Shown here in pieces: positions 34,000-47,346 of a stretch of 64,000 nucleotides of DNA. Under the pieces are notes generated by a model. That model did not search any database and was not told the DNA's origin. It worked only from the letters and a program-made list of their open reading frames with translations. The position numbers and the translations under genes are program-made. Within the stretch, counting starts at the first letter, position 1. Each line of letters opens with the position of its first letter. Origin of the DNA: Rusavskia elegans (Eukaryota > Ascomycota > Lecanoromycetes > Teloschistales > Teloschistaceae); the NCBI GenBank assembly GCA_011316305.1, contig SAUG01000053.1, positions 124,001 to 188,000 on the forward strand, in the 5' to 3' direction.

Positions 34000-35954
34000 A
34001 TGGGGGAAGCCGCCCCCGCCTTGACGTTGAAAGAGTCAACATGGAACAAGGCTGCAGCGAATGTACAGCTGCTGGATGATCCACGCGAGAAGAAGCGAGA
34101 GCAGGACCAGTTGCAGTTCATGCATCGGATCCCCAAAGCTGCTCTTGCTTCCATTCTGTCAAGTTGGCTCTACTTTGGCTATTCATTCAAGTGTCTGCTT
34201 GATGCTCCCGCAGCCGGCTTGTCTGGAACGCCACTCAAGGTAGCATGGTTGTCCTACGCCCTACAGCTCGGACAAGCAAGTGAGCATTGTCACTGCCGCC
34301 TTCGTCTCGCTCCCTTTACTGATCGCTCGTAGTCCCGAGCGGTACTCCACATCTGCTGGCTCTTTCGGCCATGGGAAAAGCAAAACGGCAACCACTGTTA
34401 CGGCTGAACGGCAATGTCACCCCCAGCGTCGACATTTTCATCACGTACTGTGGGGAAGAAATGGATGTGCTGATGGATACCGTCCGAGCAACAATCGCCA
34501 TCGATTACCCTGTAGACAGCTACCGAGTCATTGTACTTGACGACAGCTTCTCTGTCGAAGTTGAAATAGAGGTTGGGAAGTTGAGAGCCAAGCATGGACA
34601 GATGATATACTACAGTACACGGGGGACAAAGCCAACGACTCATACCAAAGCTGGAAATCTCAATCATGGTCTGAAATATGTTTCCGGGTTACCCGGAGGA
34701 GCCTCAGATCTAGTTGCTGTCCTCGATGTTGACATGATTCCGAGCCCACTTTGGCTCCGAGCTCTGGTGCCGCATCTCCTGGTTGACTCAAAGGTAGCAA
34801 TGGCCAATCCACCGCAGCGGCAATACAACATCCCTGATGGAGACCCACTTGGCCAGACCATGGATATTCTCTTTGATGTGATGGAACCATCGAAGAATGC
34901 GACCAACTCCGCTTGGTGCTGTGGGTCTGGGTTTGTGGTCCGCCGCGATGCCTTGGACGGAATTGGAGGAGTCCCCGAAGAATCCATCAACGAAGACATT
35001 CTGACCTCATTCTTCCTAAAAGCGGCCGGCTGGGAGATTGTCTACGTCCACGAAGACGTGCAATGGGGCCTCGTACCTAGTTCGATCACTACGCATCTAA
35101 AACAACAGAAACGAACTTGTGCCGGCATTGTGTCAACGGCTGCGGCACTCTGGAACCCTCGGGCCCAGACCATGACACCGGAAGAGAAGTATGGCGCTAT
35201 TTTCCCTGCATTCGCAATGTCAATATCCATCGCTATCAATATGACTGCCATGGTCGTATTGCCACTCTTATTGCTGAGCGGTGCACCTCTCGTTGCTTAC
35301 TCCACCAACTCGCAATTGCGAGCAATATCGGTTCTGTTCCTCATCAAGTTCCTTGCCATCTTCTCATACGATTTCCTTGCCACACAAGCCGCCAACTATC
35401 ACCTCGGCCTCCTCGGTACCATAGTGGGCTGGATGATCCCCTTTCAATTCATGACCCTCGCTCGTTTTGCCCTCTCGATCGTGACGGGTGGCGGCGTGCC
35501 CATGTTTACACCGAGCGGGTTGAACGTCGATGTCAGAGCAGCCAAGACATTCGCCAGCCGAATTAAACGGGTGTTGTGGGATTATGGTTTCATCATTCAC
35601 GTGGCAATCATAGCATCATTACTCAGTGGCGTTACAGCATCGCTCAGTGCAGCTTACAAATCTGGCAACACACAAAACATCTGGACAGAGCTATTCACGC
35701 GAGCTGGCTGGCCCCCAGTTTTCCTCGCTTGGTTCACGTGGATTCTGGATTGCTGGACACCGTTGTCGTACTCTTTCAATCCCCCTGAAGCTATGGTAAG
35801 AAGCACCCTAGTGGATCGTGACCCCAAGACTCTTTTAGCATATCCGAACCGGCAGGCCAAAGATCAATTGCGAGTTCGACCTTCACAGACTGCTGCGATG
35901 GTAGCGATCATATATTGCATTGGCGCTTGCGGGTTGGCAATGTATCTTATGTGA
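34000..35954 (+). CDS. GT2-family processive polysaccharide synthase (cellulose synthase-like)
   Basis: Exons 34000..34279 and 34333..35954 with a 53-bp intron; 633 residues. Two N-terminal membrane helices (ALASILSSWLYFGYSFKCLL; AWLSYALQLGQ) precede a cytosolic catalytic domain opening SVDIFITYCGEEMDVLMDTV. It has the first Asp in VIVLDDSFS (about 163), DxD in VLDVDMIPSP (about 225-227), NED in SINEDILTSFF, and QQKRTCAG at the place of the QxxRW product-binding motif. Four to six further helices follow. Such enzymes polymerise UDP-sugars and push the chain through the plasma membrane. The polymer (beta-glucan, hyaluronan-like or other) cannot be told, and the weak QxxRW is unusual. A different frame in the intron also encodes a hydrophobic peptide, but only the spliced frame gives the family's run from helix 2 to PLLRLNG. 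Confidence 0.88.
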
Positions 35955-37820
35955 GTCTAGAAACGGGAGTATAGAAGGTATCTCGAGGCTTACTCTTCGA
36001 GGCCTGCTGCTGGGAAATGAAATCATTTCACTTCCTTTGCTATTATTTCCATGCCCTTCACATACCTTTCTACCCGCCCCTTGTTGCTATCTTTTTACCA
36101 CCCTGTAGCATACAGAAGAGGTGTAGTCGGTATAGCCACATACTGGTCACAGAGGTCTAGATGCTTTACGCCTTCAAGTATCATTGAGGAACATTGAAAG
36201 GGTTGTCCGGCATTGGGCAAAGTCTAAGCACGAGTCTATGAATTGATATGTCTTTGCGACGAACGGGGTAGTGGCTCAGCAATATAGCAACCTCATTACA
36301 AACCAGAATCGCCATTATTTTTGGGACACGAACATGACTGTGAAAGACTACGAGCCATTGCATAATCAATGTATATTGCCTATATGGGAGATCTTCGGTC
36401 TGTATTCAGTTCGTCATGCCTGTCAATCTTTTGCCATGCTTCTGTTCTCCTTGAAATTCACATGGTCGTTTTCTTCTACCCCGTGGCAGTAACTGAGCAT
36501 CGAGCGATTGGTTAGCTTCGGTATGTTAATGCTTAAGCTGTCGTTTGGTAGGTCTTTTTTTCCGTCATCTATGTTGTCTGACAGAACAGGATTATTCTAA
36601 TCTTTACTCGGGCCTGATCTTCTTCACGGTCCCTACCATTGCCATCTCAATTTCGAAACCTTGTGCTCAGGCCAGACCCGGTACTGTTAAGCCAAAAGTC
36701 TTGCTCCATTGATAGATACTGTGGATCCTGAGTCCATGCCGAGAATATATCTACTTCTTTGAATCTACCTGTCGCTCTCCGTCGAGAAGAACTTTTATAT
36801 GAAATTTCCCGAGATATCATATTTCCTGAGTTTTTTTGTTGTCTCCCAGGTGCCCATTAGATCGAGCTATGAGATGTGTGTCAACTTATCACAATACTAG
36901 CAGAACGGTGGAAATGTTTCCATCATTTTCCCCTGTCGTTTTCCAATTCCGTGAGCGCTGGCATGGCTGGAACAAGCCCCAAAGTAGCGACTTCAGGTGT
37001 ATTAGATCCACCCACTTTGCCTGCTGTACGATTATCCGAATTCGATGTACACAAGATCCCTAACGTTTTCACTGCTGGGTATACATCCATTCGAGACCGT
37101 AAAGTAGGTCATTGCCCATCGTACCCGCGACTCCATATCTCATATGGTAGTATCAGTCCAACCGAACACCACTCATCTAGGAAGCATGTATAACACCAAT
37201 CCTTCGATCTCACCAACCTCTTCCGCGACCCTACCACCTTCATTGTCCCCAAAAGCATCATCACCGTCAACAACTACTCTGCCATTAACCCTACACGCAC
37301 CACATACATCTCTGCCTTTTCTTGTTCCATCCTAACTCCCACTACCCTTTGTGCAACACACCCACCCTCCACATCCCATCCCAACAACAACCACACCACC
37401 TTCCTCAACACCATCTCCTCACCCAATCCCTTATCCACCATCCCTCCCTCCCCTCCTGCCCCCCTTCTTCCGTTCAAAACCCAACACCAAGCTCACATCC
37501 CATCCAACATACGCCATCAATCCACTCCCCCAACCCCATCACCATTCATCGACATCGCTTCAACCGCTCTGATCGTCATATCTTCATGTAAATGTAAACC
37601 CATTTCGTACACTCAAACCAGCGATCTCTGCCCCCTTCTTCTGCGTGGGGGGAATACGGTGCTGGTATGTTACTCATGTAAGGGATATCGAAGGATTTGA
37701 AGAATGGTTAGGGAAAGGGCTGTAAGTTCGAATGGGACGTTGATGTTCGGGTTATGTTTGGGAGGTTGGGTGAGAGGCTTAGTTTTGGGATTGGGGTATT
37801 GGAGATCCATTCTGTAATGG

Positions 37821-37876
37821 CGGGGAAGGGGGATAAGGGGAAGGAGGAGGGGGGAGGAGGGGGAGCAGGGGAGGAG
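37821..37876 (+). other. G-rich purine tract with G-quadruplex potential
   Basis: Contains at least six runs of four or more G separated by 2-7 bases, so the plus strand meets the usual G4 pattern. The tract is almost pure purine for about 50 bp. Confidence 0.6.
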
Positions 37877-38256
37877 TTTTTATGATGTAAAGGGCTGTGG
37901 GTTGGAGGAAGGGAGAAGGGGGTGTCATGATTGGGTTGCTATGCTATAAGCGATTAATTAGCTGTAGGGAGCCTCTGACGTTGTACTAAATCACCATACC
38001 ATTGCGGTTTATTTCACATCACTTGGTGGCTCTTTATTCTTGAACAGCTTTTACCCCTAACAGCGAGATCCAAGCATTCATCACAGCGAGACCCTAGGTC
38101 GAGGTAACCGACTATTCTAGCCCTCGTTGCGATTGCCTATAATATATCAAGCCCCTGGATCGGACAAGACAGTGGAGGAGGTATGGATAACTACCAAGCC
38201 GTTTTCCAACCCCTTAGCGATGACGCGCATTGCGAGACAGACTATATATATCTTAA

Positions 38257-38257
<1 letters not shown>

Positions 38258-38306
<49 letters not shown>

Positions 38307-38318
38307 CACACACACACA
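38258..38318. repeat. (AC)n microsatellite
   Basis: About 30 AC dinucleotide units with a single interruption (AA) near 38290. Read on the plus strand; (GT)n on the minus strand. It sits about 270 bp beyond the stop codon of the large minus-strand gene. Confidence 0.95.
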
Positions 38319-38585
38319 TCAAAATGGATCAGAAATATCATGTCCTAGCATTGAAGCAAAAATTGATATCAACAGATATGGGTATCTACCAAAAGGGAAA
38401 AAATGGTGGTGCAAATTGATACACGGCGCACCATATGTATCGATTCCCCCCCAAAACGCATGTACTCGCCATTCATGCCAGCTCCCAATGTAAAGAAAAC
38501 ACAAGAAAGCAAAATAAGGAATTCACCGAAGAAGAATATCAGATGTACACAAAGCACGAAAGCGAGCAAAAAGCAGGAGCTGGCT

Positions 38586-41500
38586 TCAATACTCATCCCA
38601 GCCCCCATAAGTAGGCTGCCATTCCTGTCCCGGGAAACTAGTAGCGGTCATCACGATAGGTTCGTCTTCGCTTTTCCTCCCTTTGCTGGAGGTATCCCCA
38701 GTTTTCTCGCCAGTAGCAGAAATTACTTCAGGAGCACCGGCAGAATCCGCCTTGGGCGTTCCCGCGCTTTCGGTTTGTGAGCGGCGGTATTTGCGCGCTT
38801 CGGCATCAGACATGTTTGGACCACCAATGGTGGCGGATTCTGCCCTTGGGGTTCCGGAAGACTCGATTTGTGACCGGCGGAGTTTGCGGGCGTCAGAGTC
38901 GGGGTTGGTGTTGTAGGGTCTTGGTCCGGCGGCACTTGAGGAATTTGAGATGTTGGTTTGGAGAGGTGGTAAGGATTGATGGTTTTGTGTCGACGAAGAA
39001 CGTGGTGGGTGGTTTTGTGGTGTGGGAGGACTTACAGGGCCCATTGATTGTGCTGGGCTATAGAGGTTTTGATCGCTGTAAGTGCGGACCTGCGTAGGTG
39101 GACTTGAAGCGTTCGTCAGTTGCGCGGAAAGATTAGATTGGTGGCTGTTCGAGGTTTGCATATGAGGATCTCCCGAGTTCTGGATAGCTGATACACCGCT
39201 CATTGAGCGGTGGTGCGATCGTTGAGTGGTATGCCATGTATCTTTCGGTGGGGGTGGAGGTGGAGGAGGCGAGCTCGAACGAGCGAAGTTATGGCCCAAA
39301 GAATCCTGTCGAGTGGAAGTAAAGGTCTTTCCACCACGAGTAGTGGTAGTAGTGGTCGTCGTAAACGACGAAAGCTGACGTGGTTTCTGGTCAGGCTGCG
39401 GCAGCCCGCCGGGATAGCGACTATTGGACCGAGTAGTAACAGTGCTCTGAACTCGATGACGCTGATCAGGGGCCTGCGCAAATGGTGGCTGTATATTTGA
39501 GCTTGTTGATGAAGGTTGACGCGGCCACTCCGAAGGTCGTTGTTCCTGTCGCGGCGCTACCTGACCCAGAGATTGGTGTCGAGACGGAAACATCTGTTGT
39601 TGCTTGCTAGAAGTCTCGCTGTATGCCGAAGGCTCCGGAGATCTGGAAGACGACTGTCTGGGCTTCGGGGCAAGCAGACCTTCTTTCGCTAGGCTGTCGC
39701 GCGTAGTTTGATATGTTGCCACACGGCCTGAGGCCTTCTCCGAAGATACTGCAGATCCACGGCCAGACTTGGTCATAGACGAAAGGCGGCTAGTACGCTC
39801 TTTTGGCCGCTGCAAATCTTCTGGGATCATCCGTTCCAAGCCTTTCTGCGGGCGATCGACTTGGGCGGTATTCGACACTTTAGAGTCTTTTGACCTACCG
39901 AAAAGACTCTACATGAAATCAGCAATGACACCATGAATTTCGAGGTTCGTAGACTACTCACCCCAAGAGCTGAAAACCTCTTCTTCTTGCCGGTTTCTGG
40001 CGGTGGTTGCTCTCGTTCCTTGGGTGCTGCTGGCCGTGAAAGCCTATTCCGATACTTGCTTGGCATTTTGGCAGGAATACCGGTATCGGTTCTCTCCATC
40101 GTGTTGGCAGTTGGGGACGTATGCTCCTGGGTGTTGGCGACCTGTACCGGGTTTCGCTGACTCGGTGGAATTTCGTCGCTTGGTCTTGCTTGGGCAGGAT
40201 GCACAAGATCTTGCTGGCTTTGTGCAACCTCTTCGCTCCGGCTTGATTTGGTACCTCCGGTGAGCGATCTAAATAGACTGCTTCTTTTGCTTTTGGTCTT
40301 TCGGATCGTTGGACCACCCTGGCGATTGGTGCACTCTGATTCCTCTCCTTCCCCAGCTAGCGGAGGTGATGCAGAACCGGTTGGGCTTCTGAATGACTTG
40401 AAGAATGCCGAGCTTCTCGATCCCCGCTTCGAGCTTGATCTGCTTTCAGTGGGCCGAGGTCTAGACTGAGGTGCTGGAGGAGGCCCGATGCCTGCAAGGG
40501 AGTACTCGGTCCCTTGTTGCCGAGGGTGGATTGGATCCTGGCGAGGCATCGGTGCTGGGTAGTGTCGCGCTGGCAGGTCATCCCCTCTGGTTGGTGATCG
40601 TTCTCGAGGCAAAGCTGGATAACTTTGGGGGTTTGGCTCCTGAAACGGCCGCGAGAACGAGCGAGAGGGGGTATTAGATATTGGTCTTGTGTTGCTGGGG
40701 CTGAAGTCATGATGTATTGGACTTCTCCTGCCCGACTCATCATTTGGCTCGTGGATCATGGAACGTTGAGGAGATATTGGGGAGGGGGGAACATCCTGCT
40801 CCGGATCAATGCGGCTGGGTAGACTGTCTATGCTTGGCCTTCTGTGTGAATAGTTCTCCAGAGGCTTCGGCGCTGGGTTTTGTGAGAATTGAATGAAGGA
40901 GAACGGTCGTGCTTTAGGTTGATCTCGGATATTGGCTGCAGGTACTGCGATCGGCGGCGTGATTGAGGATGAATTACCGCTTGAGGACCTGCTCACAGAA
41001 GACTCAGCTGACGGCTCTTGGTCTGCGCTTTGCGTACTCCGATGTGCTCCTGTCGCAGCGATGGTGGGATCCAGCCCAACAGTACTTCCAGCAGTGTGGA
41101 AAGTGCCATCAGAGTCCTCGGATCCCCTCTGAAGTTTCTCCGGATCCATTGAAGGTTGGATTCTATTGGAACTCGTCGGGCTCGTGTTCACAGTAGATGC
41201 TTCTGTTGGGGGTTTGGTTGAATATCTGGACTGAAGCGCGGGTAAACCATCGCGTTGAAAGCTGCGCTGTTGGTTCGGAGCCTCTCCATCCGGAATTCCC
41301 TGCTTCATTCCAGTGACGGAGGCCTCCGGAACGATCGCAGTCGGCGATGACCCACGGCGGAAGTAGTCTGCATAATCTGCCTGCGTCGGCGTCCGGTTAT
41401 TGCTGGCGGTCGGATCCGCCCTTTCCACGCTCTGCATTTGGCCGTCATGCCGGAGCTCTCTTTCTGAATAATCCTTATTGTCATCTTGATACTTTGTTGC

Positions 41501-44500
41501 AGTGGCCTGGGTACGTTCAGCCGTTGGGACACGGTCGGCGCTATCTTGATCCGGACCCAGATCTGCACCTTGATCATTTATTGGCGGTTGAATTCCAGTC
41601 GAGATATTGGTTGTCGGAAATGTAGAGTCGGTCCCAGTATCAGGAGGTGATGGGAGCATCGAGGGGGGCTGCCCGGGTTCCTGGTTATCTGGAGAAAGAC
41701 TCCTATCTGTTCGTTGTTCTGAAGGGTTGATATAGGACCTAGGCCTGCTCGAGACTGACCGTTTAGAAGACTGGGATTGCTCAAAGAATACATCGCTTTT
41801 GGAAGTGACGTAGGAAGTTTGGGATGCTTGCTGGGTTGTTGGTGAGCCTTGGTCTTTGTTGGTAACGGCGGACGTTGGAGCCTAGCACACAATCAATCAC
41901 TATTCAAATCAACACCCTATGCAGTGGGAAGCTTTAGACATGTATGATGCAAACCCGAACGTTCGACATTCGATTTGTATTCTGATCGTAGAAGTACACG
42001 TCATACAGGACCATCCAAAAGCGCCCAAATCATCATTACAAAAAATAGTCAACGGTGCTTGGTTTCCTCTAGAAGACACCACCGAAGAAGTGCTGAAAAC
42101 TCAAGTGGAATGAATGGAAATCATTTATCTACCTTGTCAGCATTTGCTCCTTTGAGCTTGCTTTTGCCTTTCGAAAATAAGCCTTTTGCTGCAACGTTGG
42201 CTTTACCACTGAACACGCCAGCTGTATGAAGCAGATCCTTGCCTCGTGCTTGCATTTGCTGGCTTGACAATTTGACACTACCGCTTGATGGCGAGTATCC
42301 CTGGTTCATGTTTCCCCCTGGAACCTGAGCTCCATCTGATGCACCCGAAGGAGAGCCCGCGTAGTATGAGTGTTGTGTAGAGCTGCCGGAAGGAAGCAAA
42401 CTGCCAAGCTTGGTCCGCGAAGTCAGAGGTTTGGCACCAGGCGTCCCTGCAAGTCTCCCGTTCGGTAAAATCTCTTTATGTTCGGAGAGTTCGGTGGTGG
42501 TAACGGCGAGCCAGTGCGCGAGACCCGTGTTCATGTTCGCGAATTGTTCGCGGGTTTCATTGTATCCTCTGATTCGATCCTGTGGTTCTTTGAGCGAAAG
42601 AATCTCTCGGAAACTTTGTATCTTCGGTGTAACACTGGGCGGCATAGACGGTAGCGGGAGATCATTCATGGTGCCAAGTGGCTTTGTGGGACTCTCGGTT
42701 ATCTTCACAGTAGGATCGACCATCTCGTGCTGGTGAGGCTCACCGTTCGTAGACGAAGGTTCCGGTTCAATCATACCGGTTCCAGGCTGGTCACGGTAAG
42801 TCGGATTCTCGGATGCTACCCTTGGGTTGCTTCTTGCAGATTCCATTGATCTTTTGGCATCAGATGCATAATTGTCACCTTGAGGCTCTATCGAGCGTTG
42901 ATTGTCTCCAGTTACTAATGGTGTACCTACACTCATAGACATCTGGGCCGGGTCTGAAGTATCCACGGCTTGCTGGCTTGGGATACCTCGATGCAAAAAG
43001 GGTGAGGCCCCTGAAGTATCAAGACCATCGTTACGATCGCTGAGGTTCTGTGGCGATGGGGGCGGAAGACTTTGTAGCGGTGGTGGTTTAGGAGTACTGT
43101 GTTCGCTAGTTGCCTCCCATGAGAAGCGGTGGGGTGGCATTTCGGGTCTCTCTAGCATCTCATCTTGTGACCCTGGGGGTCCCTCTTTGAATATGGGCGA
43201 TGGTTTATCTGCTTCAAGTGTGGGGGATACAGTACTTTGATTCTCCTTGTAGCCTTGCATGACTTCTCGAGACACGTGAGAGGGCCCTTTCACACTAGAA
43301 GCTCGACTAGACTGCTCACTACTTGATCCGTTCCAGTAGCTGTCGTACTCGCGAGGTATTACAAGGCTCTCGTGCTGTTGACGTAGATGATTCGGATTTC
43401 TTGAGTCGTCCTGCATCGGTGAATTGGACTCGGCTGTATTAGGTTCGCTGTTTAGCCGTGGGCTGAGTTCTCGAATTATTTCTCTCCGAAGCCTATCACT
43501 TTCATACGGGGATTCATTGTCAGTACTCAGCGAAGGGGGAAGGACCGGGCGTTTCCTAGAAGCGCTGTCCTGAATGGCATTGGGGTCGACAGCGATCTGC
43601 TGATGTTGGTCTGCATTAGTAGCGAAATAGTCCACCGAAGTATTATCCCCGGAAAGACGAGGTTGTGATATCTTGTCAAGGGGCGTAGGCATGATACTGG
43701 AAGTGCCATCATCAGGGGTCGCAAGCATCATCGTCTTCGACGCTTCAGGTATATAGTTGGTGTTCATCAAAACCTTGGGTGTTGTCCTACCATGGTCTTC
43801 CTTCTCAGTAGATGAATTGGGCTGTTGGTCGGCTTTGACCGGTAATTCAGCAGATCGATCCCGGTTGCTGTCATCGTGTTCGGATCCCATGGCAGTGGAG
43901 AATGCTCCGGCCAATGCACTACCAGCTGCTGCTAGGCTGGCGAAAGGATCACTGATTGGCGGTACTTCCTGCGCTTGTAAAGGACTCGAAGCTCTGGGGT
44001 GCTGGGACGCGACTTGACCACCGATACTCGTCGATAAAGCATTGCTCGGACTGGAGCGATCTGCTGCTGTGTTCTGTAGCCTTTGTTCGAGCGGTATGGC
44101 AGAGCCAGTGGCTTCAGTTCTGTTAGGAGCCGCAAGAGGGGCTATAGAAGCCGAAGATTCCCAGCCACCAGGCAATTTAGGTCTGAAACTCTCAAGACGA
44201 TCTGCTGGCAAAGGTCTTGGCTGGCTAGTCGCTATATTCGGGACGAAACTCGTCTTAATTGGTGAAGGAGCTCCGTCAGAGCCTGCAGGGCTGCTTCGGC
44301 CGCTTTCGAACTTGTCGGCAAGATTACGGACCCGACTTCGGGTCGATTCGGCAGGACTCTTTGGCAGTTCCTCGGTAGGAGGTTTGATGGGGCTCGTGGG
44401 CTCTAGAGTGCTGATCGACTTAGCTGGGGAGGTCCGGCCGCTCAATGGCTTCACGGGCTGCCCATAGGGGAGCGGAAAGCGAGTCTCGATGGGAGTTGTT

Positions 44501-46581
44501 GTGGCTAATTCTGCTTCTTGTGGCTGCTGCAGTTGTTTAGTTGCTTCGAGGCCTGGTGTCCTAGCTGGGCTATTGTCGGGACTTGGAGTGCTCAAGTCAC
44601 GCCGATGTCCTGGCATGAATCTTGCAGGCCGCTGATCAGCCGGATCGGGCGAAGACCTCCTTAGATCTGCTTTGGGTGTACCCAACGAGTCAGAAGACAT
44701 GGGTCGCTCATCGCTATCTCCGCTTTCGCCCGCAGCTGGCGGAGTGGCGGGTCGAATCTGAGGATCTTTGAAATTCAGTTTTGTGGTTGCTGAACTCGGA
44801 CCTCTGCTAATAATCGGGCTGACGGCACTAGTACCTCCACTACCACTCCGGCCGATAGATGAGTCTGCCGTCGATGAAGCTGGTGTCTCGGGAATTGGCC
44901 CATTGGTAGTATCGAATGCCTGGTGCACAACAGAGCGGAAGCCGAGCGACGGCTGGTGTTGCAATGGAGAATCAGATCGACCTTGCGAATGCTGGTCCGG
45001 AAGGAAACGTGCGGTATCATCTCTTTGGGGAGCAGGCGAGGCTTCCGATTGCCGCGGTGCAGATGCAAACAGCTCACCGAATCCAGACATCCTGGCAACA
45101 TCAGGGAGTTGAGGGCTGAGACCAGTATTAATTCCAGTGGGTCCGACTCGTTTTGTTGGTTCAGCGACGTCTGTTCGCTGCGCAGCTGGTGCTTCTCCAA
45201 GCTCCGTCCCATTGGATGAAATACCACTCTTGTCGTACTCGCTGCTATGCTCTACGACCGAGTTCATTGACGATCTTAGCGCATCCCTATGTTCGACATC
45301 CCGACTACGATCTGATGCATCGATAGAGTCACTTCTCGGATCGTTTCTTGGCCGTTCATCAGCCATAATTGCATCCATACTCGGCCTGGGGGAATCTTGC
45401 GATTGCCGCTCTCGTTCCTTCTCTTCCTGCATTCTCCGGTAGATATCAGCAGGGCGAACAAACGGTAGCGGTTTGCTTAAATCGCTTCCGGCCCGCTCCC
45501 TGAGCGCACCCGGTCTCTCCTCCTGATCCAACTCTGCAGGTGGCATGGAACCTTGGCGTGCGTACAGTTGATCAGGGTGATTCTGCTGGCTAAGGCTACT
45601 CTTTCGCGGTGGGCGAGCTGCTGACTGGTGCTCAGATGGTCGCTGTGGAGATGGAGAATTTCTTGTGTGGAGAGGTGGAGGAACAGCAGATGGTGAGAAG
45701 TCGCGACGACTGTGCAAGTCATTTCCAGAATTGTTGCTCGTCATTGACTGTGTCCTGCTACCCATGCTCGTTCGTTGATGTTGCTCCGAATAAGGGTCAT
45801 TCGCTGGCTGAGGATAATTTCGATCCTGATGGAAACTCCGATCTTGCATATCCGGATAGTGACTTGGGGGAGGCAGAGGTTCTCCAGACTGGTGATATTG
45901 GGGTGTGGGAACAGGACCCTGCGCGTATGGAGACATCCCGCTGGTCGGGGGCGGTCCGTGATGGGGCCCGGCGGCAGAAAAAGCACGTCTCCTGCAGTAG
46001 ATTTCCGAGTCAGCATGCATGCAATACAAATGTGTCAGGAGTACAAATAGATTGACATTATAGTATGTCCCATCTCTGACTTGGTAGGGCACCCGAGACC
46101 CCGACTGACACCAACCGAGGTCTCGAATGCGTAGCTCCAAATTGCCAATTGGGCTGGATTGGGGCCGAAATTGAACTTACTCGTCACCTCGATCAAAGGA
46201 ACCCGACCTCTGAAGTTGCGACTGTTGGTACGGTGGATTCGTCGCGCTTCGGGCGCCGTACTGCTGCTGCGTTGGAGGCTGCCAGCCGAGGCTGCCGTAG
46301 GGTTGTTGATTCGGTTGAGGATGTCCATACCCTGCTGGTTGGATGGGCGAGGGGGCTTGCTGGTCTCGACTTGCAGACTGCCCTCGTTGCCTAAGGCCAG
46401 TTGGTCTCGGAGGAGGTGGCGGTTCATCGTAGCCACCATATTCGTCGTACTCATCCATATCGCCCCAATCATCGCCATCGTAGGAATATGACTTCGCTTC
46501 CACCCATCTTTTTGTCTTTGCGCGGTTGACATTGGTCTTGAAGGATGTTGGCGGACCGCCTTGGGGAGGAGGATAGGCCAT
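38586..46581 (-). CDS. Very large Ser/Pro/Gln-rich, mostly disordered fungal protein (about 2500 residues)
   Basis: Proposed exons 46581..46181, 45991..42133, 41881..39962 and 39908..38586; introns of 189, 251 and 53 bp; the frame closes at 2500 residues. Conserved-looking islands sit in low-complexity sequence: the N-terminus (NVNRAKTKRWVEAKSYSYDG then an acidic DDWGDMDEYDEYGGYDEPPP run); SFREILSLKEPQDRIRGYNE with REQFANMNTGLAHWLAVTTT (about 1310-1360); KDLLHTAGVFSGKANVAAKG with LFSKGKSKLKG (about 1395-1425); GKKKRFSALGSLFGRS across the last splice; and the C-terminus SFPGQEWQPTYGGWDEY. A stop at 42121, just past the proposed 42133 donor, means it could instead be two genes, but no ATG start for a second gene is visible. 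Function unknown; islands in disorder suggest a scaffold for membrane or cortex proteins (inference). Confidence 0.65.
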
Positions 46582-47346
46582 GTTGATGGGGTATCGGGCA
46601 GTCGAGTCGTACGAATATTTCACGACGTACTGAACCTCTTCGAGGGCGACATCTGCGACCAACCGCGGACCGACTACGAAGATAAGTCAATGACAAGAGC
46701 CGTAGCGGAGCTCCCAGATATGGTTTGAGGATGTAATGTCGTTCGGCGAGATTCGAAAGGAGGTCAAAGTGACAGGTACTTCATTAGGGTCGCATGAGAG
46801 AAGGGGGGTACGGACGTGGTCATGCAAGCGTGATGCGAACGAGCACTTCGGAACGCCAAAGATTCTTCGGGTTTGCAAATAGCTTCGTTGTTGCAGGGCT
46901 CGCTGCAAGGGTAAGCAGCAAAGGTCGACCGTTCGTAAGAGTAAACTTGGTACTCGTATTTGAACGCTGCGCCACGTTTCTCGCTGCACGCCGTACAAGT
47001 AAGGCAGTCGCAACCGAGAGCACTTACTGTACACTATTTGTTTCCCCCAGAGCCGCATTATTATTGAACCAGACATATCACGACCTGGCTTTCAGATCCG
47101 AGATATCGAAGACATACAAGATCTTGTGACCATTCACTACCTCAAATACCTAAAGGACGACCAACTCCAGCGACCCACTAAATCAGGCAACGCTGCCCCG
47201 TCGACTATATTCAACTTCTCGTCCAGGAGAAACCTCACTACTACGCCATTCTGTTCGCCTCCAACAGACCTCGCAACCCGCCGCCAGGGTTGTGCAGTGC
47301 GAGCCTAGAGCCGAGATAGGCACGGCTGGTTCTCTCCTACCCAGGC
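46582..47346. promoter_or_regulatory. Divergent promoter region of the large gene and sed5
   Basis: 765 bp between opposed start codons. ORFs here on both strands lack motifs. The part next to 46581 is probably untranslated leader of the large gene. Confidence 0.45.

Larger units (their letters stand above)
35955..38585. other. 2.6-kb intergenic region
   Basis: No gene supported. It shows sharp strand asymmetry: C-rich, pyrimidine-rich plus strand at about 37190-37560, then a G-rich stretch at 37820-37900. An AC microsatellite is at 38258. ORFs over 37140-37600 are compositional artefacts. A non-coding RNA or long untranslated region is possible but unsupported. Confidence 0.5.

Noticed and set aside
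34280..34332. Hydrophobic peptide encoded in a second frame inside the GT2 intron
   Set aside because: Including it breaks the frame on both sides; the spliced frame reproduces the family sequence from helix 2 into the catalytic domain.
37144..37591. Ser/Pro/Thr/His-rich plus-strand ORFs
   Set aside because: They overlap in two frames and simply translate a C-rich tract; no start context or splice chain.
44042..46055. Plus-strand ORFs of 141-148 codons
   Set aside because: Antisense to the long continuous exon of the large disordered protein.
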